Assembly (NCBI RefSeq): GCF_013149295.1
Contig: NZ_JABGCB010000003.1
Location: forward strand, 58,631 to 122,630
Source of the DNA: Novosphingobium sp. SG751A
Lineage (GTDB): Bacteria > Pseudomonadota > Alphaproteobacteria > Sphingomonadales > Sphingomonadaceae
Direction: 5' to 3'
DNA length: 64,000 bases
Part shown: positions 24,146 through 32,696 of the stretch, one piece after another
Layout: the number at the start of each line of letters is the position of its first letter
Position numbering within the stretch: position 1 is the first letter of the stretch
The notes under the pieces: generated by a model
Told to the model about the DNA's origin: nothing
The model's database searches: none
What the model saw: only the letters and a program-made list of their open reading frames with translations
Position numbers and translations under genes: made by a program

Positions 24146-25573
24146 ATGCCGTTTCTTCGTCAATTGATCGAATCGCGCAATGGCGCCCTGTCGCAACTGG
24201 CCGCGATTGCCGCCGATATGTTTGACGTGCCCATCGCGCTGGTCAGCATTCTGGATGGCGACCGGCAGGTGTTTGTCGGCCGCCACGGGCTGGATGTCGA
24301 AGGCACGCCCATCGAACAATCCTTTTGCCGCCATGCCGTTGCGCAGGATGCCCCGCTGGTGGTGGCCGATGCGGAGCTGGACCCGCGTTTCTGCGCCAAT
24401 GGGTTGGTGTGCGGGGCGCCGGGCATTCGTTTCTATGCGGGCGTCCCGCTGCGCGTGCGGATGCGCACGGGCCATAACGCGGTCGGCATCGGCGCCTTTT
24501 GCCTGATCGATACCGCCCCGCGCGAATTTTCGTCCGCCGATCTGGCGCGCCTGTCCAGCCTTGCCTGCGGGGTCGAGGCGATCCTGCAATCCATGGTGTC
24601 GAGCATGGCGATGGCGCTGGATGCCGGACGCATCACCCGGCTCTATGCCGACCAGCAGCGCCTGCAGCGCCAGTTCCGCCAGGCCGAGCAGATGGCGGCG
24701 ATGGGGTCGTGGCGGCTGGATGCCGCGCGGCAGACGGTGACATGGTCCGAAGGCGTCTATGACATCCACGACCTGCCCCCCGGCGACGGCATGCCGGTGG
24801 CCGATGCCATGTCGTTTTATCCGCCCGCCGACCGTGAAAAAATCACCGCACTGGTCGAGCAGGCGATCAAAACCGGGGCGGCCTATGATGTGGAACTGGA
24901 TTTCATTTCCGCGCGCGGCGTTTGCAAAAGGGTGCGCGCGATCGGCGAGCCGGAGCTGGAAAACGGCCGGGTGATCGGGCTGATCGGCGTGTTTCACGAT
25001 GTCACCGAGCGGCACGAACTGTTCGTCGAGCTGGACCGCCGCGCCAACACCGACGAGGTGACCCATGTGGCCAGCCGCCATGCCTTTGTCACCCATGTCG
25101 ACGAATGCGTGGAGCGCGCCCAGCAACGCGGCGAGCGCATGGCGCTGATGCTGATCGATCTGGACCATTTCAAGCAGGTGAATGACACATTCGGGCATGG
25201 CGCGGGCGATGATATCCTGCGTAAGGTGGCGCAGGAATTGCGCTCGCCATGGCTGGGGGACAGTCTGGCGGCGCGGCTGGGGGGTGATGAATTCGCGCTG
25301 GTCATCACCGATCAGGCGATGATCGCGCAATTGCCCCGTGTGGCGGAAAATCTGCTGCGCGTGCTGCGTTTTCCGATGGGGCGCGGGGCGGATCCGCTGG
25401 TGGTTTCGGCCACGATCGGCGTGGTGGAACTGCGCGGGGCCGATGATTGCCGCCACGACCTGTTGCAACGCGCCGACCGCGCGCTCTACAGTGCCAAGCA
25501 CAAGGAGCGCGGCACATGCGAGATGGAATGGTCGGACGGGGCGGAGCGGCAGGTGCTGAAAGCGGCAGGCTGA
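24146..25573 (+). CDS. GAF-PAS-GGDEF diguanylate cyclase
   Basis: A 475-residue cytoplasmic signalling protein. A GAF-like domain covers about residues 8-155 (FCRHAVAQDAPLVVADAELD is typical). A PAS domain covers about 185-290, and a GGDEF domain about 300-465. The active-site loop is RLGGDEF (GGDEF at 379-383), with the phosphate loop DLDHFKQVNDTFGH, so cyclic di-GMP synthesis is expected. Odd points: the usual DxLTxLxNR is degenerate (TDEVTHVASR), and no RxxD inhibition site precedes GGDEF. AAGGGGG stands six bases before the ATG. It overlaps the following GNAT gene by 58 bases, suggesting one transcript. Confidence 0.93.
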   Translation: MPFLRQLIESRNGALSQLAAIAADMFDVPIALVSILDGDRQVFVGRHGLDVEGTPIEQSFCRHAVAQDAPLVVADAELDPRFCANGLVCGAPGIRFYAGVPLRVRMRTGHNAVGIGAFCLIDTAPREFSSADLARLSSLACGVEAILQSMVSSMAMALDAGRITRLYADQQRLQRQFRQAEQMAAMGSWRLDAARQTVTWSEGVYDIHDLPPGDGMPVADAMSFYPPADREKITALVEQAIKTGAAYDVELDFISARGVCKRVRAIGEPELENGRVIGLIGVFHDVTERHELFVELDRRANTDEVTHVASRHAFVTHVDECVERAQQRGERMALMLIDLDHFKQVNDTFGHGAGDDILRKVAQELRSPWLGDSLAARLGGDEFALVITDQAMIAQLPRVAENLLRVLRFPMGRGADPLVVSATIGVVELRGADDCRHDLLQRADRALYSAKHKERGTCEMEWSDGAERQVLKAAG

Positions 25574-26169
25574 CAGGCGACGCGCTGGAGATCCGCCCGC
25601 TGACCGGGGATGAGATCGGCGCGGCCATGGGCGATCTGGCCGCTTTGCGCATCGCGGTCTTTGCCGCATGGCCTTATCTGTATGATGGCGACGCGGATTA
25701 TGAGGCCGACTATCTGCGCGAATTTCTGAGCGCGCGCGATGCGGTGCTGGTGGCCGCGATAGATGACGGCCGGATCGTGGGCGCGGCCACGGCCAGCCCG
25801 ATGGCCGAGCAGAAGCCTGAATTTCGCGCGCCCTTTGAGGCGCGGGGCATCGACACATCGCATCTGTTCTATTTTGGTGAAAGCGTGCTCTTGCCGCACT
25901 ATCGCGGGCGCGGCGCGGGCCATGCCTTTTTCGATCACCGCGAGGCGCAGGCCCGACGATGCGGGGCCGATGCGGCCTGTTTTGCCGCCGTGATCCGCCC
26001 CCCGGATCATCCGGCGCGGCCCGGCGATTACCGGCCACTCGATGGTTTCTGGCGGGCGCGATCCTATGCGCCGATCCCCGATTTTATCACCCATCTGGCG
26101 TGGAAAGAGCATGGCGAGGCGCAGGAAAGCCTCAAGCCCCTTCAATATTGGCACAAGGTTCTCGATTAG
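25516..26169 (+). CDS. GNAT-family N-acetyltransferase overlapping the diguanylate cyclase gene
   Basis: A 217-residue acetyltransferase starting at ATG 25516, chosen because AAGGAG lies eight bases upstream within the cyclase gene. The enzyme part begins at LEIRPLTGDEIGAAM (about residue 24). The acetyl-CoA loop is ESVLLPHYRGRGAGHAFFDH (RGRGAG). Two Cys follow in RRCGADAACFAAV. The long C-terminal part PRPGDYRPLDGFWRARSY-like, with ITHLAWKEHGEA, resembles GNAT proteins often annotated only as hypothetical. The substrate is unknown. The 58-base overlap with the GGDEF gene is unusual and would couple the two products. Confidence 0.85.
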   Translation: MRDGMVGRGGAAGAESGRLTGDALEIRPLTGDEIGAAMGDLAALRIAVFAAWPYLYDGDADYEADYLREFLSARDAVLVAAIDDGRIVGAATASPMAEQKPEFRAPFEARGIDTSHLFYFGESVLLPHYRGRGAGHAFFDHREAQARRCGADAACFAAVIRPPDHPARPGDYRPLDGFWRARSYAPIPDFITHLAWKEHGEAQESLKPLQYWHKVLD

Positions 26170-26178
26170 GCGCGCCCG

Positions 26179-27948
26179 TTAAGCTCTGAGCCGTTCAAAC
26201 GCCTGTTCGCGGATGGCGTGGAGCGTGCTTTGCCCGCGCTGGTTCAGCCAGATGGCCAGATCGCCCGCAGGCATCGGGCGGGCCAGATGGAAGCCCTGAA
26301 ACTCGCGGCAGCCGCGTGCCTTGAGATAGGCCATCTGCTCTGCGCTCTCGATCCCTTCGGCGATGACCTTGTGGCCCAGCACCTTGGACACGGTGATGAT
26401 CGCGGCCAGCATGGATTCGGTCTTGCCGTGCTCGCCGATGCTGCCCACCAGCGAGCGGTCGATCTTGAGCGCGTCATAGTCCAGCCGCGCCAGTTGCGAG
26501 AGATTGGAATAGCCGATCCCGAAATCATCGATCGAGATCGAGATCCCCGCCTTGCGCAGCGTATCGACCCTTTCGCGCGTGCGGGCGAAATCGGCCATGG
26601 CGATGCTCTCGGTGATTTCCAGTTCGAGCCATTGCGGCGGCAGGCCGAAATGGTCGAGCATGGCCAGCACGGATTCGACAAAGCCGGGCCGTTCGAATTG
26701 CACCGGCGAGACATTGACCGCAATCGGCAGCGGCCGCCCCGCGTCCAGCCATTGCCGGGCCTGACGCATGGCGCTGCGCAGGATCGAATGGCCCAGCGGC
26801 ACCATCAGTCCGCATTGTTCAGCAATATTGACGAAAATTTCGGGCGAAACCGGGCCAAGGCCGGGACAGGTCCAGCGCGCCAGCGCCTCGACCCCGGTGA
26901 CGTTCAGCGTGTCGGCGTCGAATTTGGGCTGATAATGTAATTCCAGCGCGTCATGCTCGATGGCATGATGCAATTCGCGCTCGATCAGCGCGCGTTCCTC
27001 GACCTTGCCTTTCAGCGAGGAGTCGAAGAAAACATGGGTATTTTTGCCGCCCTCTTTGGCCCGGTACATGGCGATATCGGCATAGGCCAGCAATTGTTCG
27101 GGCGTATCGGCATCCTGCGGCATGCGCGCAATGCCCATGCTGGCGCCGATATGGACTTCATTGTTGAACACGGTAAAGCAATCGGCCAGCGCCTTGTGGA
27201 TGCTGCGCGCCACGGCATCGAGCACTTTATTGTCATGATGGCCGGGCAGCAGCAGCACGAATTCATCCCCGGCAAAGCGGGCAAAGACCGGGCGCGTGGG
27301 GCAGGTTTCGCATAATTCGCCAAAGGAATTGGTGCAGGTTTCCAGTTCTTCGAGCGCCAGCCCCATGCCGCGCACGATGATCCGCGCGGCCACCTGACGC
27401 AGCAATTCGTCGCCAGCATCATGGCCCAGCGTGTCATTGACCCGTTTGAACCCGTCCAAATCGATGAACAGCATTGCCCCGGCGCAGGGCTTGTCGCTGT
27501 CGCGCTGGCCCAGCGAGAGGATATGCGTAATGACCGAGCGGTTGGGCAGGCCGGTGATCGGATCGGTATAGGCCAGCACATTCATGCGCAGCATATTGTT
27601 GTTGAGCCGGGCCACCATCGCGCGGAAACTGTCGGCCAGCCCGCCCACCTCGCAGGGGCAGTCAATGTCGATGGTGCGCGAGAAATCGCCTTCGACAATC
27701 GCCTGCGTGCTGTCGCGCAGGGTGCGGATCATACCCGACAATTTGCGTGCGGCCAGATAGGTGACCGTTGCGGGCAGCATCAGCAAAGCGGCCAGCGCCG
27801 ACACCATGCCCGCACTCCACGGGCCAGCCAGCCACACGCGGGCCACCAGCGCCACCACCGCCGAGGTGACAAGCGCCATCAACGCGAAACGCCAGGGAAT
27901 GCTGTTGAGCCCACGCTCGCGTCCGAGCAGGGGGTTGCTCCATGCCAT
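26179..27948 (-). CDS. Membrane-bound GGDEF-EAL protein with a cysteine-rich insert
   Basis: A 589-residue protein: two membrane helices (about 22-66), a HAMP-like linker (67-120), GGDEF (125-315) and EAL (320-570). The cyclase loop reads FARFAGDEF (AGDEF, 226-230), a variant known in some active enzymes. The phosphodiesterase part keeps VEALARW (EAL 354-356), EITES, DDFGIGYS (474-481) and AEGIE (530-534), so c-di-GMP hydrolysis is likely. Between the GGDEF helices an extra ~30 residues carry Cys205, Cys213 and Cys216. GGAAG stands eight bases before the ATG. It is convergent with the GNAT gene. Confidence 0.92.
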   Translation of the reverse strand: MAWSNPLLGRERGLNSIPWRFALMALVTSAVVALVARVWLAGPWSAGMVSALAALLMLPATVTYLAARKLSGMIRTLRDSTQAIVEGDFSRTIDIDCPCEVGGLADSFRAMVARLNNNMLRMNVLAYTDPITGLPNRSVITHILSLGQRDSDKPCAGAMLFIDLDGFKRVNDTLGHDAGDELLRQVAARIIVRGMGLALEELETCTNSFGELCETCPTRPVFARFAGDEFVLLLPGHHDNKVLDAVARSIHKALADCFTVFNNEVHIGASMGIARMPQDADTPEQLLAYADIAMYRAKEGGKNTHVFFDSSLKGKVEERALIERELHHAIEHDALELHYQPKFDADTLNVTGVEALARWTCPGLGPVSPEIFVNIAEQCGLMVPLGHSILRSAMRQARQWLDAGRPLPIAVNVSPVQFERPGFVESVLAMLDHFGLPPQWLELEITESIAMADFARTRERVDTLRKAGISISIDDFGIGYSNLSQLARLDYDALKIDRSLVGSIGEHGKTESMLAAIITVSKVLGHKVIAEGIESAEQMAYLKARGCREFQGFHLARPMPAGDLAIWLNQRGQSTLHAIREQAFERLRA

Positions 27949-28093
27949 CGATTGCGCTTCCTTCCTCGCTCCGATTATACGGCGCCGAAGGTTTCCTCTT
28001 GGCCAAAGGGTGGCTGGTGGAATCTACGCAGGAAGATGGCGATAAGTCATTGAAAGATGGCCCGTGCATCAGGGGCGCGGGCCATGAGGGATC

Positions 28094-29587
28094 TCAGTCA
28101 ATGGCAAAGGGCATATTCTGGAAACAGACCGGGCGCAGAAAGCGCGCCATGGCCAGCGTGCCGACCGAGGTGGTGCGCGTGTCGGACGTGGCGGGGAAGG
28201 GGCCGCCATGGACCATCGCGCGCGAGACTTCGACGCCGGTGGGCCATTCATTGGCGATCACGCGCCCGGCCTTGTCGGCCATGATCGGCAAGAGCGCCTG
28301 CGCCAGCGGCCAGTCGGCTTCGTCGCCGTGGAAACTGGCGGTCAATTGCCCCTCGAGCGAGGCGAGGACGGCGGCGAAATCATCGGGCGAGGCGCAGCGC
28401 ACCACCAAGCCCGAAACGCCGAACACTTCCTCACGCAGGGCCGGATCGGCGATGAAGCGGGCGGCATCGACGGCAAAGATTGCCGCGCCGCAGCGGTCCT
28501 CGGGCGCGTTCTGGCGCAGGATGGTGGTCACGCCTGCGTGTCCGTCCAGCGCGGCCACGCCATGATGATAGGCGCGGCAGATGCCGGGCGAGAGCATGAC
28601 CTGCGGCGCGGCGGCATCGAGCGCGGCGGCTGCCGCGCTCAGAAACGCATCAAGCTCGGGCCCTTCGACCGCCAGCAGCAGGCCGGGATTGGTGCAGAAC
28701 TGGCCCGCGCCCATCGACAGTGAGGCGGCATAGGCCCGCGCCAGCGCCCCCCCGCGCGCCGCCATTGCGGCGGGCAGCAGCAGGACCGGGTTGATGCTGC
28801 TCATTTCGGCATAGACCGGGATCGGCTCGGGCCGGGCCTGCGCCTGTGCGATCAGAGCAAGACCACCCGCGCGGCTGCCGGTAAATCCCACCGCCTTGAT
28901 GGCCGGATGGCCGACCAGCGCGGCGCCCAGCGCGCGATTGTTACCCGGAAGGAAGGAAAATACGCCTGCTGGAAAGCCGCTCTCGGCCACGGCCCGCGTC
29001 ACGGCGCGCGCGACATATTCGCCGGTGCCCGGATGCGCCGAGTGGCCCTTGACCACCACCGGGCAGCCCGCCGCCAGCGCCGAAGCGGTGTCGCCCCCGG
29101 CCACAGAAAAGGCGAGCGGGAAATTGGAGGCGCCAAACACCGCCACCGGCCCCACCGCCCGGTTGATCCGCCGCAACGAGGGGCGGGGCGGCACGCGGGC
29201 AAGGTCGGCCGGTTCGAACACTTCATCCTGCCAGTCAAAGCCGCGCAATTCGGCGGCGAACAGGCGCAACTGGTTGACGGTGCGCATCCGCTCGCCCTCC
29301 AGCCGGGCGCGGGGCAGGCCGGTTTCGCGCATGGCCGTTTCGATCAGCCCGTCGCCAAGGGAGAGAATTTGCGCCCCGATGGCTTCGAGCAGATCGGCGC
29401 GGGCCGCCGCATCGCGGGCAAAGGCGGGGGCGGCCTCTTGCGCGGCGGCGCAGGCGGCATCGACATGCTCGGGCGTGGCCACGCTGAAATCAGGGCCGAA
29501 AGCCTTGCCGCTGGCCGCGTCGATGGCGGAAAATCGGGTTTCGGTCTGAAGCGGCTTTCCTGCGATCAGAAGGCTTCCGTCAATCAT
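28094..29587 (-). CDS. 2-oxoglutarate semialdehyde (2,5-dioxovalerate) dehydrogenase
   Basis: A 497-residue aldehyde dehydrogenase that by family likeness oxidises 2-oxoglutarate semialdehyde to 2-oxoglutarate, the last step of non-phosphorylating glucarate, galactarate and pentose routes. Features are FGASNFPLAFSVAGGDTASA (cofactor and oxyanion Asn), KGHSAHPGTGE, GFTGSRAGG, the general base Glu261 in YAEMSSINP and the nucleophile Cys298 in GQFCTNPG. The SNFPLAFS and EMSSINP wording is typical of this subfamily rather than generic ALDHs. The kdgD-type dehydratase at 36734 makes its substrate, which supports the assignment. It lies downstream of the TonB receptor gene, separated by a terminator-like hairpin. 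Confidence 0.9.
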   Translation of the reverse strand: MIDGSLLIAGKPLQTETRFSAIDAASGKAFGPDFSVATPEHVDAACAAAQEAAPAFARDAAARADLLEAIGAQILSLGDGLIETAMRETGLPRARLEGERMRTVNQLRLFAAELRGFDWQDEVFEPADLARVPPRPSLRRINRAVGPVAVFGASNFPLAFSVAGGDTASALAAGCPVVVKGHSAHPGTGEYVARAVTRAVAESGFPAGVFSFLPGNNRALGAALVGHPAIKAVGFTGSRAGGLALIAQAQARPEPIPVYAEMSSINPVLLLPAAMAARGGALARAYAASLSMGAGQFCTNPGLLLAVEGPELDAFLSAAAAALDAAAPQVMLSPGICRAYHHGVAALDGHAGVTTILRQNAPEDRCGAAIFAVDAARFIADPALREEVFGVSGLVVRCASPDDFAAVLASLEGQLTASFHGDEADWPLAQALLPIMADKAGRVIANEWPTGVEVSRAMVHGGPFPATSDTRTTSVGTLAMARFLRPVCFQNMPFAID

Positions 29588-29606
29588 CTGTGTATTCCTG
29601 TCCCAT

Positions 29607-29655
29607 GAAAATCCCCGCGTCCGGCGGGAGTGTTGGGAGTGCCGGACGCGGGGAT
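29607..29655 (-). terminator. Terminator-like hairpin between the TonB receptor and dehydrogenase genes
   Basis: Perfect 15-bp arms 29611-29625 and 29641-29655 with a 15-base loop. On the minus strand, the direction of both genes, TTTT follows the stem. It ends the receptor transcript or attenuates read-through into the dehydrogenase gene. Confidence 0.8.
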
Positions 29656-29676
29656 GGGGTGGGGTCGGCCTTCGGT

Positions 29677-32445
29677 TTAGAAGGTGACCTTGGCCCCAAG
29701 GTTGAACTGGCGGCCGCTGTGGGTCAGCACGTTGAGGCGGTTGGTCGCATCGACATACTGATCGTTGAGCGCGTCGGTCAGGTTGATCATTTCAAGGCTG
29801 AACTTGATCCGCTCGATGGGCGCATAGGTGATCTGGGCGTCCACATTGATCGTGCGGTTGGTGCCGTTCCAGCTCTGGCCCTCGGTGCCGGGAACGGCGG
29901 TCAGATACTTGGAACGATAGGCGATTGAGCCGCGCACCGAGAACTTCTTGTCCTCGTAATAGAGCGTGCCATTGGCGGCATATTTCGACAGGCCCACCAG
30001 TGGCGCGGTGACCGAGGTGCTGCCATCGGCGCTGGTCAGGTACTGGATGTTCGACGACACATAGGTGAAGTTGCCCAGAACGCCGAAATTCTTGCCGATG
30101 CCGCGCAGGAAGCTGAAGGGCTGCTGCATGTTCACTTCAAAGCCGCGCAGCATGCCGCCGCTGGAATTGACCGGGGTGCTGGCGATGAACACGTCGCTGG
30201 CGACCGCCGTGGTGCCGGTCAGCAAGGATGCGGGCAGGCCGAGCGAGGAGAAGGGCACGGCGGTGCTGAGCGTCTGGGCAAAGCTGCTGATGTTCTTCTG
30301 GAAATAGGCGACCGAATAGATCGCCCCGCGCGCGGGGTAATATTCGACGGAGAGGTCCAGATTGGTCGATTCGGTCGGGCGCAGATCGGGGTTGCCCGCG
30401 CTGAAGGTGCGGCTGCCGCCCGAAACCGACAGGCTGCCACCCGGCGTGAGCGAGGCGATCCCGGCGCGCGCCAGCGTCTTGGCCGCGCCAAAGCGGACCA
30501 GCAATTGCCGGTTGATGTCATAGACCACATTGGCCGAGGGCAGCAGGCGGCTGTACGAACGGTTGGCCGTCACCAGATTGATCGTCGCGCCCTGGCTGGC
30601 ATAGCCGGTCGAGAATTGCTTGGTGTTGACATAGCGCAGGCCGATGTCGCCACGCAGCGGAATGTCGCGGTCGCCAAGGTTGAATTCACCCATGCCCCAG
30701 ACACCGGTGTCATCCTCGCGCACAGTGATGAAGGAACCGCGCGCAGTCGCATTTTCAATGCCGCCGGTGGCATAGGTCGGGTTGGTATAGATGCCATAGA
30801 GATTGGCAAAGGCGTTGAGATCGGGAACCACCCATGCCGTGGGCGTGCCCGCCGGAACCGCAAGGCCGCGGCCAAAGCCGCTGAACACTGTGGTGGCCGC
30901 CGCGATCTGCGAGGCATTGAGCGAATTGACCACGGTTTCGCCCGAAAGGCGGCGTTGCTCGGTCGAACCATAGGTGAAGCGGCGCCAGTCCAGACCCGCC
31001 TTGATCTTCAGGATATCATTGGCTTTCCATTCCAGCGCGCCCTTGGCGGTGCCGAAAGCATTGTCCACCGTCTGCGGGCGGATGCGCACTTCAGACGTGC
31101 CGCTGGTGAAGGAGAAATTGGCCGGATTGGTGATGTCCACGCCGGGACGGATGGTAGGGAAACGGGTCGAGAAATCGTAGAAGAAATTGCCCGTATTGGC
31201 CGCGTCCAGCGTCACCGTGGTCTGGATCGGATTGGTGAAGGCGGATTTGGAATAGCCGACAAGGCCGGTGAACTTCAGCCGGTCCGAGAAGGAATGTTCC
31301 AGATTGGCGGTCAGGTTGTAGAAGGTGGTGCGCAGCACGTCATAGCGGGCCTGGGTGCGCAGATCGACATTGTCGAACGTGCCCGAAATCAGGTTGCCAT
31401 TGCCATCGACGGTGCCGTTGCGGATGATCGTCTGGGGCTTGCCGGTGCCCGAGCGGCTGAAGCTGATTGCCTGAAACTGGCTTTCGGCGCGGGTGCCGTC
31501 GAGATAGGAGAACAGCCCGTCGAGCGTCAGCAGCGTGCGATCACCCGGCCGCCACTGGATCGAGGCCGAGGCGCCAAGGCGCTTCTGGTTGATGTCATAG
31601 CTGACCAGACCGGGGATGCGCGGGTGATACATATTGGCGCTGTTGATCTGGGCCAGATTGTAGCCCGGCACGGTCGAGGCGGCGTTGAAGCCGCCGTTGA
31701 AGCCGCCATAGGTCCAGCGGGTGATGTTGGCGCCTTCTTCCTTCAGACGGCGCGCTTCATAGGAGAAGCTCATCAGCACGCCAAAGGTCTGATCATCATT
31801 GCTCTTGGTGACCAAGGCCGAGAGGCGCGGCGTGGTCTTGCGCGAGAGGTCATTATAGCTGCCCTGCGCCGAGAAGGTGGCTGTGGGTTTTTTGAAATCG
31901 AAGGGGCGGGCGGTCTGCATATCGACCGTGGCGCCCAGCGAGCCTTCCTCAACGTCCGCGCTGGCGCTCTTGCGCACGGCCAGCGAGTTGAACAGGTCCG
32001 AGGAGAAGATGTTGAAGTCAAATCCGCGACCGCGGTTGACGCCGCCCGAATTGTCGGTGCCGCCGGTGGTGCCGATGGCCTCCATGCCGTTGATGCGCAC
32101 GCGGGTGTAATCGGCGCCAAGGCCGCGCACCGAGACGTTGCGGCCTTCGCCATTCACGCGGTTGATGGCCACGCCCGGAATGCGCTGGAGCGATTCGGCC
32201 AGATTGAGGTCGGGGAATTCGGCAATATCCTCGGCCTTGATGACATCGACGGCGGCGGCGGTTGCCTTTTTCACGCCCAGCGCGCTGTTCAGGCTGGCAC
32301 GGAAACCGGTGACAACAATTTCGGGTGCAGCCGGCTCTTTGGCGATGGATGCGGGTGCTTCCTGCGCCACGGCGGCGGGCGCGGCGATAATGGCGCTGGT
32401 GACAAGCAGGGCGGCCTTCGCGCCGCGGCGGATGGAATGGGCCAT
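29677..32445 (-). CDS. TonB-dependent outer-membrane receptor (Xanthomonas/Caulobacter type)
   Basis: A 922-residue outer-membrane transporter. The start at 32445 gives MAHSIRRGAKAALLV, with GAGGGGA seven bases upstream and a signal peptide ending at AVAQ. A TonB-box-like PEIVVTGF follows, then the plug (LAESLQRIPGVAINRVNGEG and NVSVRGLGADYTRVRINGME). The C-terminus is the 22-strand barrel, closing with RQFNLGAKVTF and a terminal Phe. This receptor class usually imports saccharides or sugar-acid oligomers. Its neighbours (MFS carrier, sugar-acid enzymes) fit that. Energy would come from the tonB-exbBD genes at 48.8-51.4 kb. It is divergent from the carrier gene. Confidence 0.95.
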   Translation of the reverse strand: MAHSIRRGAKAALLVTSAIIAAPAAVAQEAPASIAKEPAAPEIVVTGFRASLNSALGVKKATAAAVDVIKAEDIAEFPDLNLAESLQRIPGVAINRVNGEGRNVSVRGLGADYTRVRINGMEAIGTTGGTDNSGGVNRGRGFDFNIFSSDLFNSLAVRKSASADVEEGSLGATVDMQTARPFDFKKPTATFSAQGSYNDLSRKTTPRLSALVTKSNDDQTFGVLMSFSYEARRLKEEGANITRWTYGGFNGGFNAASTVPGYNLAQINSANMYHPRIPGLVSYDINQKRLGASASIQWRPGDRTLLTLDGLFSYLDGTRAESQFQAISFSRSGTGKPQTIIRNGTVDGNGNLISGTFDNVDLRTQARYDVLRTTFYNLTANLEHSFSDRLKFTGLVGYSKSAFTNPIQTTVTLDAANTGNFFYDFSTRFPTIRPGVDITNPANFSFTSGTSEVRIRPQTVDNAFGTAKGALEWKANDILKIKAGLDWRRFTYGSTEQRRLSGETVVNSLNASQIAAATTVFSGFGRGLAVPAGTPTAWVVPDLNAFANLYGIYTNPTYATGGIENATARGSFITVREDDTGVWGMGEFNLGDRDIPLRGDIGLRYVNTKQFSTGYASQGATINLVTANRSYSRLLPSANVVYDINRQLLVRFGAAKTLARAGIASLTPGGSLSVSGGSRTFSAGNPDLRPTESTNLDLSVEYYPARGAIYSVAYFQKNISSFAQTLSTAVPFSSLGLPASLLTGTTAVASDVFIASTPVNSSGGMLRGFEVNMQQPFSFLRGIGKNFGVLGNFTYVSSNIQYLTSADGSTSVTAPLVGLSKYAANGTLYYEDKKFSVRGSIAYRSKYLTAVPGTEGQSWNGTNRTINVDAQITYAPIERIKFSLEMINLTDALNDQYVDATNRLNVLTHSGRQFNLGAKVTF

Positions 32446-32528
32446 CAGTAATCCCCTCAAATTCCCATACCGGTCAGGATTGCCGGATTGAGCGTGGGAT
32501 AGACCAGAGGGGCGCAAAAACGCCAACC

Positions 32529-32557
32529 TGATTCCGGCATCAATCATTGCCGGATCA
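32529..32557. promoter_or_regulatory. Imperfect dyad between the divergent receptor and carrier genes
   Basis: TGATTCCGGCA (32529-32539) and TGCCGGATCA (32548-32557) form an inverted repeat with one extra base. ATTGCCGGAT also occurs at 32477-32486. Its central place in the 251-bp divergent region makes it a candidate operator, perhaps for the nearby LysR protein. Not proven. Confidence 0.4.
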
Positions 32558-32696
32558 GCACTGATTGCCCCGCAATCGTTATATTTAATTCCCATCATGC
32601 CGAAATTTGGCTGGATCATCGCGTGATTTGCCTTGGACGATTTTGCCCGTTACGCCTATCGAAACAGGGTCAAAAAAGACTATCCGGAGAGACATG

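Noticed and set aside
24002..26038. A 678-codon open frame on the minus strand
   Set aside because: It lies opposite the GGDEF and GNAT genes, which carry clear motifs; composition is not protein-like.
28094..29587. Generic succinate-semialdehyde or betaine aldehyde dehydrogenase
   Set aside because: SNFPLAFS and EMSSINP wording and the nearby kdgD favour the 2-oxoglutarate semialdehyde dehydrogenase subfamily.
30505..32451. A 648-codon open frame on the plus strand
   Set aside because: Antisense to the TonB receptor, whose signal peptide, plug and barrel end are all intact.
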